In this document: positions 32,886 through 38,568 of the stretch, in pieces
How the letters are laid out: each line of letters opens with the position of its first letter
Numbering within the stretch: the first letter of the stretch is position 1
From: Haematospirillum sp. H1815
GTDB lineage: Bacteria > Pseudomonadota > Alphaproteobacteria > Rhodospirillales > Rhodospirillaceae
DNA: 38,568 nucleotides
NCBI RefSeq assembly: GCF_012102705.1
Contig: NZ_JAAVTA010000014.1
Span: 1-38,568 of the forward strand
Reading direction: 5' to 3'
Program-made: the position numbers and the translations under genes
The notes under the pieces: generated by a model
What the model saw: only the letters and a program-made list of their open reading frames with translations
Told to the model about the DNA's origin: nothing
Databases searched by the model: none

Positions 32886-33760
32886 GAGAAAAGCCAACCG
32901 TCACAGATATTCTTCTGGTCGCCTTGGCCTGCCTGTACTGGGGGCTTATGCGTGTCCTTCCAATAGACGTTGCGTCACATCTCGGCGGCCTTGTCCTGCG
33001 TATCATAGGCCCGCGGCTGCGCGCGCACCGCGTTGCAAGCCATAACCTGCGGCAGACCTTCCCGGAACAGGACGAGGCATGGATCCAGAGAACACTGAAA
33101 GGAATGTGGGATAACCTGGGGCGAAATGTTGGAGAGTTCCCGCACCTGGAACGCATTATGAACCGGAACAGCGGGCGCATGCAGCTGAATGGCGCAGAAC
33201 ACATACAAGCCCTGGCCGAAGATGGCATTGGCGGTATCTTTTTCTCGGCTCACCTTGCAAACTGGGAACTGGCTGCCTTGGCCGCTGCGGATCAGGGGCT
33301 GCCCATTCACCTTTTCTACCGTGCCCCCAACAATCCCCTGATGCGACGGTTATTCACACGATTGCGACGGGGAAATGGAATCCTTCTGCCCAAGGGAGCA
33401 TCCGGAGCCAGACAGGGCCTTGCCCTTCTCAAAAGCGGTGAACACGTCGGCATGCTGGTGGACCAGAAAATGAACGACGGCATTCCTGTCCCCTTTTTCG
33501 GGCGCACAGCCATGACGGCCCCGGCGCTGGCCCAGTTTGTCCTGAAGTACGGTATACCCGCCGTACCAGCACGGGTTATTCGCCTGAACGGGGCCAGATT
33601 CCGCATTGACATCCTTCCCCCCCTTTCGCCCCAAACATGCGCAGACCATCATGACGGGATTGAAAAGATCATGAAGGATGTCAATGCCATGGTAGAGGGA
33701 TGGATCTGTGAAAATCCGGAACAATGGCTCTGGGTACACCGGCGCTGGCCGGATGAATGA
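32882..33760 (+). CDS. lpxL: LpxL-type lipid A acyltransferase (292 aa)
   Basis: HtrB/LpxL-like lysophospholipid acyltransferase that adds a secondary acyl chain to Kdo2-lipid IVA. The catalytic H-x4-E motif is HLANWE, with H124 and E129. Other family segments are RVASHNLRQTFPE, MWDNLGRNVGEF, FFSAHLANWEL, LVDQKMNDGIPVPFFGR and ENPEQWLWVHRRWP. An N-terminal hydrophobic stretch (ILLVALACLYWGLM) anchors it. The ATG overlaps the lpxK stop in ATGA. Convergent with maoC after 13 bases. Confidence 0.93.
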   Translation: MREKPTVTDILLVALACLYWGLMRVLPIDVASHLGGLVLRIIGPRLRAHRVASHNLRQTFPEQDEAWIQRTLKGMWDNLGRNVGEFPHLERIMNRNSGRMQLNGAEHIQALAEDGIGGIFFSAHLANWELAALAAADQGLPIHLFYRAPNNPLMRRLFTRLRRGNGILLPKGASGARQGLALLKSGEHVGMLVDQKMNDGIPVPFFGRTAMTAPALAQFVLKYGIPAVPARVIRLNGARFRIDILPPLSPQTCADHHDGIEKIMKDVNAMVEGWICENPEQWLWVHRRWPDE

Positions 33761-33773
33761 AAAGCAAAAGCAA

Positions 33774-34238
33774 TCAACGGGCATGCCGTTGCCGGGATGG
33801 CATGGTCATCCTGGCCTCTCCATCCAGAACAACCTTCTCCTTGACCAAGCACACTGTTTGCAGCACGACCACTCTTTTTTCCGGTATCAGGTCAACAACC
33901 TCGGCCCTGGCGGTTACAGTATCCCCAACGCGCACGGGTGCCCGGAAGTTAAGGGTCTGGGACATATAGACCGCACCCGGACCCGGTAATTTCATCCCCA
34001 GAACAGTCGATATGAAACCAGCAGACAACATGCCATGCACAATCCGCCCGGCAAAGGCTGTGCTTTCGGCAAATTCCTGATTGATATGGATCGGGTTCGT
34101 GTCGCCGCTGATCCCTGCAAACAGAACCATATCCGCTTCTGTCACAGTTTTACTGAATGACGCGTAGGCACCCTTGATAATATCTTCAAAATAATGGACG
34201 GGAGAATCGACAGCAAAACCCGTAACAACACTGTTCAT
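33774..34238 (-). CDS. MaoC-like (R)-enoyl-CoA hydratase (154 aa)
   Basis: Single hot-dog hydratase. The catalytic pair is D46 and H51 (FAGISGDTNPIHIN), with the same spacing as the Asp/His dyad of PhaJ. The segments TAFAGRIVHGMLSAGFISTVL and LNFRAPVRVGDTVTARAEV are standard. It would hydrate trans-2-enoyl-CoA to (R)-3-hydroxyacyl-CoA, possibly supplying polyhydroxyalkanoate synthesis; that last step is inference, since no pha genes are present. AAGGAG lies nine bases before ATG 34238. Confidence 0.93.
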   Translation of the reverse strand: MNSVVTGFAVDSPVHYFEDIIKGAYASFSKTVTEADMVLFAGISGDTNPIHINQEFAESTAFAGRIVHGMLSAGFISTVLGMKLPGPGAVYMSQTLNFRAPVRVGDTVTARAEVVDLIPEKRVVVLQTVCLVKEKVVLDGEARMTMPSRQRHAR

Positions 34239-34275
34239 CGCAGGGTCTCCTTGGCGTTACGGGCATACTATGCAC

Positions 34276-34291
34276 CGCACAAATTTGTGCG
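34276..34291. promoter_or_regulatory. Perfect 16-bp palindrome, candidate operator
   Basis: CGCACAAATTTGTGCG is its own reverse complement. It lies 37 bases upstream of the maoC start, in the gap between maoC and the divergent lipoprotein gene. The symmetry and location suit a dimeric regulator controlling one or both genes. Confidence 0.5.
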
Positions 34292-34371
34292 TCGCAGTAT
34301 AACCCCCTACAGGACTCTGTCACAAGCAAAGGACGCATGACGGACACATGCCGTGCCTGTATGCTCGACCG

Positions 34372-34704
34372 ATGAAGACCAGAATTCCTCGAGACGACTC
34401 CATGTATATCCACTCTTTGTTCCTGCCAGCTGTCATATGCGTCAGCACAGTCCTGTCATCTTGCGCAGCAGCTGTTCCTCCTTGGTCAAAATCAGGCTCC
34501 AGTGACAAGGAAACACAGCGGGAATGGCTGTCCTGCCGACGTTATGCCGAAGGGATAAGCGGGGGAAGGCGGTATGTAGACAGTGCAAGCTCCGCCACAC
34601 ATGCCTTGGACATCGAAGACCGGAGCAATGCCATGAAATACTACACAGAAATCCTTGGGGCCTGCATGCAAGCCAAAGGATACGAACATAGTAAAAGAAG
34701 GTGA
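34372..34704 (+). CDS. Small putative lipoprotein (110 aa)
   Basis: A hydrophobic segment SLFLPAVICVSTVLSSCAAA ends in a lipobox-like LSSC, so the mature protein would begin at that Cys and be lipid-anchored. The mature part ends GACMQAKGYEHSKRR, and the CMxxKGY pattern is common in small alphaproteobacterial lipoproteins. I do not recognise a named family. Starts at 34348, 34372 and 34402 are possible; 34372 gives an n-region with Lys and Arg residues (MKTRIPRDD), whereas 34402 gives a shorter one. Confidence 0.65.
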   Translation: MKTRIPRDDSMYIHSLFLPAVICVSTVLSSCAAAVPPWSKSGSSDKETQREWLSCRRYAEGISGGRRYVDSASSATHALDIEDRSNAMKYYTEILGACMQAKGYEHSKRR

Positions 34705-34798
34705 CGCTGGAAAAATCTATCTTCAATTGAATAGAAAGGGCTGATAAAACTTGTCCCTTGGTCAAGGGTGGCCACGTTGTTTTTGGTGGGGACAGGCG

Positions 34799-35467
34799 AT
34801 GACAACAACACTCGATACCACAGCGGGGGCAGCCGCCTACTCGCGCTTCATCTTGAAAATTTATGATTTCTGGGTGCTCGGGGTATCAAACACACTGGCG
34901 TGGCAGTGTCCGACACGGACCGTCCTGCTCCCCTTCTTCACTGAACATGCAAGCAACCGGCACTTGGATGTTGGTGTTGGAACGGGCTTTTATCCTGCGA
35001 ATACCACGTTCCGGGACAATGCCAAGCTGACCCTCCTGGATCTTAACCCGGATAGCCTGAACGCAGCCTCGGACCGGATCGGGCGGTCGGGCACAACGTC
35101 AATTCAAGCTGATATCCTGAACCCATCGGTTCAACTCCCGGCGCAAAGCTGGGACTCCATTTCGCTGTTCTACCTTCTGCATTGCCTGCCGGGAACCATG
35201 GAGAACAAGGCCGCAGCTTTTCGCTGCCTCAAAACAGCACTGAGTACAGACGGGATACTCTATGGTGCAACAATCCTAGGAGATCAGGCGAACCACAACA
35301 GCTTTGGCCGCATGTTAATGAACGTCTACAATAAGAAGAGAATTTTCGGCAACCGACACGACACAGCAGAAAACCTGGAAGAAGCCCTGAAAAAGCACTT
35401 CGGGTCCGTTCACGTTCGCACATATGGCACGGTTGCCCTCTTTACAGCCAGAGCACCCCTGCCCTGA
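34799..35467 (+). CDS. Class I SAM-dependent methyltransferase (222 aa)
   Basis: Rossmann-type methyltransferase. Motif I is HLDVGVGTGFYPAN, motif II LTLLDLNPDSLNAA with the SAM-binding Asp, followed by SIQADILNP and the motif IV-like SWDSISLFYLLHCLPG. The N-terminal AYSRFILKIYDFWVLG is helical. The substrate is unknown. ATG 34799 follows GGGGACAGG; an in-frame upstream start exists but is not family-like. A GC/AT shift and the lack of related genes around it leave open acquisition by transfer. Convergent with the next gene. Confidence 0.88.
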   Translation: MTTTLDTTAGAAAYSRFILKIYDFWVLGVSNTLAWQCPTRTVLLPFFTEHASNRHLDVGVGTGFYPANTTFRDNAKLTLLDLNPDSLNAASDRIGRSGTTSIQADILNPSVQLPAQSWDSISLFYLLHCLPGTMENKAAAFRCLKTALSTDGILYGATILGDQANHNSFGRMLMNVYNKKRIFGNRHDTAENLEEALKKHFGSVHVRTYGTVALFTARAPLP

Positions 35468-35477
35468 AAGAGCAGTG

Positions 35478-35993
35478 CTACTTGCAGGTATTGGATAACA
35501 TGGCCGCGTCAGCATCTGGTACCAGCACGTTGGTGGATATCTCTATCGACCGATAGACCTTCTCCTTGGAAATGGTCTGTACAGCTTGCTCCACCCGCCG
35601 CTTGAGCTTGGCTTCGTCAGCAAATTCCTTGCGGCTTGCTGGAATATCATTAAGAGCCGCAATGATGGCTTGTCGAGCCCACGGGGCCTTCACACACGCC
35701 TGATAACGGGCATTGGACGGCGGCGCACCCTCTACAGGCTCTGCCGGGGGAGGAACAAAAAGGCGAACAAAAAGACCTTGGTACAGGGTCTTCTGACCGT
35801 CCACCACAGGAATCCAGATCACATCCAGCTGGATATAGTCTCCAGGTACCGCATTGGCCTCGCTACGTGGCTTTGAAGCCTTTTTCCCACCAGACCCAGC
35901 CTCTACATCCGAAGACAGAAACACCGAAAGAACAGACACAAGGGCAAAAGCTACCGCCAGAATGTACCGTAACTGCCTGTGAAAAAATAACAT
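35478..35993 (-). CDS. Exported protein, unrecognised (171 aa)
   Basis: An N-terminal hydrophobic segment (YILAVAFALVSVLSVFLSS) following basic residues is a signal peptide or anchor, then a basic Ser/Lys-rich linker. The rest contains YIQLDVIWIPVVDGQKTLYQ, FVRLFVPPP and a helical region PASRKEFADEAKLKRRVEQA followed by IEISTNVLVPD. The overall plan of anchor, linker and compact domain recalls FliL, but no diagnostic residues are seen, so this is only a resemblance. Two cysteines (one in QACVKAPW, one near the end, NTCK) could form a disulfide. It is 60 bases downstream of tadA on the same strand. Confidence 0.78.
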   Translation of the reverse strand: MLFFHRQLRYILAVAFALVSVLSVFLSSDVEAGSGGKKASKPRSEANAVPGDYIQLDVIWIPVVDGQKTLYQGLFVRLFVPPPAEPVEGAPPSNARYQACVKAPWARQAIIAALNDIPASRKEFADEAKLKRRVEQAVQTISKEKVYRSIEISTNVLVPDADAAMLSNTCK

Positions 35994-36053
35994 CTGCCTC
36001 TACTCCAACGAGGATGAACCGACTCCGGACACACCCCGACCCCATAACCGGCA

Positions 36054-36515
36054 TCAAGTCTGGCGCAAGGAACGAAAAAAGGCACGCAGCACATCAGCAC
36101 ATTGCGTTTCAGCCAATCCTCCGTATACTTCCGGCCTGTGATGGCACGTTGGCTGGGTATAGAGTCTGGGGCCATGCTCGACAGCACCTCCTTTGGGGTC
36201 ATAGGCCCCGAAATACAGGCGTCGAATACGGAAAAAAGACACGGCAGCCGCACACAAGGCACACGGTTCAAGGGTAACATACAGATCACAATCATCGAGC
36301 CGTGCGCTTCTGCAATGCTTTGCAGCCTGCCTCAGGGCCAGAATCTCGGCATGAGCCGTAGGATCACTTTGTTCCTCGGTACGGTTGGATGCACGGGCGA
36401 TAATCTCGCCCTTACAAACGACAACCGCGCCAACAGGCACTTCCCCGCGTTTGGCAGCGGCATGGGCTTCGGTCAAAGCAGCCATCATCGGACTATGGGC
36501 AGCGTTATTTTTCAT
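36054..36515 (-). CDS. tadA: tRNA adenosine(34) deaminase TadA (153 aa)
   Basis: Converts A34 to inosine in the tRNA-Arg(ACG) wobble position. The zinc site is HAE (H55, with catalytic E57) and PCALC (C85 and C88). Family segments are RGEVPVGAVVV, DPTAHAEILALRQA and DLYVTLEPCALCAAA. The later part FGAYDPKGGAVEHG matches the usual fold. The length is normal. It is divergent from the C26 hydrolase gene across 99 bases and followed by an exported protein gene. Confidence 0.94.
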   Translation of the reverse strand: MKNNAAHSPMMAALTEAHAAAKRGEVPVGAVVVCKGEIIARASNRTEEQSDPTAHAEILALRQAAKHCRSARLDDCDLYVTLEPCALCAAAVSFFRIRRLYFGAYDPKGGAVEHGPRLYTQPTCHHRPEVYGGLAETQCADVLRAFFRSLRQT

Positions 36516-36614
36516 GGCTTGAATGTCTGGTTACAGACACTTGGCGTCAAGAGTTTGCTTTGCTTCTCTACAGGATGATTGCCGGATTGATACGGGAACG
36601 GTAAGAAGGGACCC

Positions 36615-37331
36615 ATGAAAGCACCCGTTATTGGAATTCCCCTGGACAGCGAGGATGGGGGCGGCTACTCAAAGTTGCCGTGGTATGCCTTGCGCAAGAA
36701 TTACGTGGAATCGGTGGTCAAGGCCGGGGGCGTGCCCTTGTTGCTACCCCATGAAGAGACATGCACAGAAGCCTACATCAGTATGATTGATGGTCTCTTG
36801 ATTGCAGGCGGCGCCTTTGACATCGATCCTACACTGTTCGGTGCTGACCACCGTCACGAAACCGTTACGCTAAAACCGGGCCGAACCCTGTTTGAAGCCT
36901 CCATAACACGGGCAGCCCTTGCCGCCGACAAGCCTGTTCTGGGAATCTGTGGCGGGCAGCAACTTCTGCACGTTCTACTGGGCGGTACACTGATCCAGCA
37001 TATACCCGATGAGGTCACCGCTCCCTTGGCCCACGAACAGCCAAACCCGCGTACTGAATCCGGACACAGCGTCCGTGTGTGCGAGGGGACACTGCTCCAC
37101 CGCATTACGGGCGAGCAGGAATTTCCCGTCAACTCGGCACACCACCAGGCTGCAAAAACACCTGGTCCGGGCGTTGTTGTCAGCGCAACAGCACCCGATG
37201 GCGTTGTCGAGGCCATTGAACACCCTTCCTATTCCTTTTGCCTCGGTGTGCAATGGCACCCGGAGTATCACATCAGCCCGGCGGACAAAAAAATCTTTGA
37301 CGCCTTTATCAACGAGGCGCGCCTCCCATGA
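36615..37331 (+). CDS. Gamma-glutamyl-gamma-aminobutyrate hydrolase family protein (238 aa)
   Basis: Class I glutamine amidotransferase-like hydrolase (peptidase C26, PuuD family). The nucleophile is C112 in LGICGGQQLLHVLLGG, and the His/Glu pair is H215 and E217 in GVQWHPEY. GVPLLLP and GLLIAGGAFDIDPTLF are the substrate-side segments of this family. Relatives split gamma-glutamyl-GABA in putrescine catabolism, but this gene is not near other puu genes, so the substrate is unknown. The ATG has AAGGG upstream. The stop overlaps the rluB ATG in ATGA. Confidence 0.92.
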   Translation: MKAPVIGIPLDSEDGGGYSKLPWYALRKNYVESVVKAGGVPLLLPHEETCTEAYISMIDGLLIAGGAFDIDPTLFGADHRHETVTLKPGRTLFEASITRAALAADKPVLGICGGQQLLHVLLGGTLIQHIPDEVTAPLAHEQPNPRTESGHSVRVCEGTLLHRITGEQEFPVNSAHHQAAKTPGPGVVVSATAPDGVVEAIEHPSYSFCLGVQWHPEYHISPADKKIFDAFINEARLP

Positions 37332-38533
37332 CACCCGATACCATCATCCCGCTCGACATGCCCAGCCCCAACAACGAGGAAGAGCTGCCCGAGCTTGATA
37401 CCTCGCTGGAAGAACTGGATTTCACGGCGGATTCTTCGTCCCGAAACGAAGACAATGATCCGGACCATCACGATGACAGCGCGGAACACCAATCCGATGA
37501 AACAGGACAAGGCCCCGAGGGCGAAAGGATTTGCAAGTTCCTTGCCCGTGCCGGGGTATGCTCACGCCGTGATGGAGAACGCTGGATTGCAGACCAACGC
37601 GTTGCCGTCAATGGTGTGGTATTAGATACACCGGCCTTTATGGTTACCGAAGCAGATCGGGTAACCGTTGATGGCGTGCCTGTTGCAAAAGCGGATGTGC
37701 CGCGTCTTTGGCGCTATTACAAGCCTGCGGGCCTTGTCACCACGCATCATGATCCACAGGGTCGCGCGACTGTTTTCGAGAACTTGCCCGGTAATCTGCC
37801 ACGTCTCATCAGCGTAGGCCGGCTGGACCTGAACTCTGAAGGCATTTTGCTGTTGACCAATGATGGTGAACTGGCACGCAAGCTTGAACAACCGAGCACA
37901 GGCATCCCCCGTCGCTACCGGGTACGGGTTTACGGTGCTGTTGATGAAAGCAGGCTGGCCGACTTGGAAAACGGCATCACGATCGAGGGCATTCACTATG
38001 GCCCGATCAAGGCGCATGTAGAGCGCAGGGTTGGCGCGAATTCATGGCTGCTGATAACCCTGACCGAAGGAAAGAACCGCGAAATCAGGCGGGTGATGCA
38101 GCACCTTGGCTATCACGTCAATCGCTTGATCCGGGTTGCTTACGGAAACTTCTATCTTGGCCGCATGGAACGTGGATGCGTTGAGGAAGTTCCTCCCCGT
38201 CTTCTGCGTGAACAGCTGGCGAGCCTTGATCCAAACCAATCGGGGCCTACGGGCAAACCCCTTATGGACCGGACCGGATGGGCAAAGGCAAAAGCAACGC
38301 CGACACGTCCCGGACACCGGAAACATTTTCATAAAACCAACAAAGTAGACTCTATGCCAAACGAGCAGAAAAGCCGCACATCATTCAGGGCTGAAGAGAC
38401 AGCCCCGTCCCGTGCGCGTCGCCCGCACCACAAGGACCGGGACCACAAGGCATGCACCGGCTTGCTGATAAGTCCAGCAGCCAAAGGACGACCGGCCGTG
38501 CGCTTCATCCGGCGATCAATGTCACGATCATAG
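37328..38533 (+). CDS. rluB: RluB-type rRNA pseudouridine synthase (401 aa)
   Basis: Pseudouridine synthase of the RsuA/RluB family, expected to modify 23S rRNA. An acidic N-terminal extension (about residues 14-60) precedes an S4 RNA-binding domain ([19 protein letters not shown]). The catalytic Asp is D167 in [27 protein letters not shown] and [18 protein letters not shown] are typical. The tail is basic and His-rich ([10 protein letters not shown]) and ends in an unusual stretch [20 protein letters not shown]. Translationally coupled to the C26 hydrolase gene. The last 140 bases overlap another open frame. Confidence 0.92.
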   Translation: MTPDTIIPLDMPSPNNEEELPELDTSLEELDFTADSSSRNEDNDPDHHDDSAEHQSDETGQGPEGERICKFLARAGVCSRRDGERWIADQRVAVNGVVLDTPAFMVTEADRVTVDGVPVAKADVPRLWRYYKPAGLVTTHHDPQGRATVFENLPGNLPRLISVGRLDLNSEGILLLTNDGELARKLEQPSTGIPRRYRVRVYGAVDESRLADLENGITIEGIHYGPIKAHVERRVGANSWLLITLTEGKNREIRRVMQHLGYHVNRLIRVAYGNFYLGRMERGCVEEVPPRLLREQLASLDPNQSGPTGKPLMDRTGWAKAKATPTRPGHRKHFHKTNKVDSMPNEQKSRTSFRAEETAPSRARRPHHKDRDHKACTGLLISPAAKGRPAVRFIRRSMSRS

Positions 38534-38568
38534 AAATGATTGAAGACGGACGAGCCCGCAGACCCAAG
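38452..38568 (+). CDS. Possible start of the next gene, cut by the window edge
   Basis: This frame is open from 38395 to the end of the window. It has ATG codons at 38452 ([10 protein letters not shown]) and 38536 ([11 protein letters not shown]), the latter two bases after the rluB stop. In alphaproteobacteria rsmD often follows rluB, but these residues are not an RsmD N-terminus that I recognise. Too short to judge. Confidence 0.25.
   Translation, partial: MHRLADKSSSQRTTGRALHPAINVTIIEMIEDGRARRPK

Noticed and set aside
1-38568. CRISPR arrays, tRNA or rRNA genes, insertion sequences, prophage or toxin-antitoxin pairs
   Set aside because: No regularly spaced repeats, cloverleaf-like sequences, transposase or integrase motifs were seen on either strand; a tRNA or repeat finder would be needed to exclude small ones.

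Overview
The window reads as a contiguous piece of chromosome from an alphaproteobacterium, most likely in or near the Rhodospirillales. This placement rests on gene content and neighbourhoods: bolA divergent from a J-domain gene followed by cobS-cobT, hflK-hflC-degP divergent from mrp, a CheZ gene with an alphaproteobacterial type tail, an APH-type thrB, and an msbA-DUF374-waaA-lpxK-lpxL lipid A cluster. Base composition is moderately GC-rich and codon use looks even. I see no rRNA, tRNA, insertion sequence, phage gene, integrase or CRISPR array.

Layout. 1-5.4 kb: a CBS-domain protein, a DUF2889 protein, bolA (minus), a zinc-finger-like J-domain protein, and the cobalt-chelatase subunits cobS and cobT; no cobN is present. 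5.4-8.7 kb (minus): an unrecognised protein, rpmB with its own promoter and terminator, a CheZ-type phosphatase, a small charged protein and a two-helix membrane protein. 8.9-12.2 kb (plus): a DUF4743/Nudix hydrolase, accA, a structured 244-base intergenic region with three hairpins, and an unrecognised 358-residue protein. 12.2-16.0 kb (minus): hflK-hflC-degP membrane proteolysis genes, divergent from mrp (plus). 17.4-20.7 kb (minus): an arginine/ornithine-type APC antiporter and L-serine dehydratase, each with candidate operators. 21.0-23.2 kb: a xanthine/guanine phosphoribosyltransferase, a protein with a C-terminal SQ-x-ID-x-xF motif, and an orphan ferritin-like protein with a complete di-iron ligand set.

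23.2-28.0 kb (minus) is a tight housekeeping operon, ispH-thrB-rnhA-unknown-pyrF-trpF, with several 4-base start/stop overlaps; it ends in a hairpin whose loop carries the trpF stop codon. 28.1-33.8 kb (plus) is a translationally coupled lipid A/Kdo operon encoding the MsbA flippase, a DUF374 (LpxJ-related) acyltransferase, Kdo transferase, lipid A 4'-kinase and an LpxL-type acyltransferase. 33.8-38.6 kb holds a MaoC hydratase, a small lipoprotein, an orphan methyltransferase, an exported protein, tadA, a class I glutamine amidotransferase-like hydrolase and an rluB-type pseudouridine synthase. The window ends inside a possible new reading frame.

Most of the window is ordinary core genome. 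The parts that deserve a second look are: the recurring SQ-x-x-ID-type tails on two unlinked proteins (possible CheY/flagellar docking peptides); the CheZ-small protein-membrane protein operon; the orphan di-iron protein; the pairing of DUF374 and LpxL acyltransferases in one operon; the hairpin-rich accA downstream region; and several perfect or near-perfect palindromes in intergenic regions.
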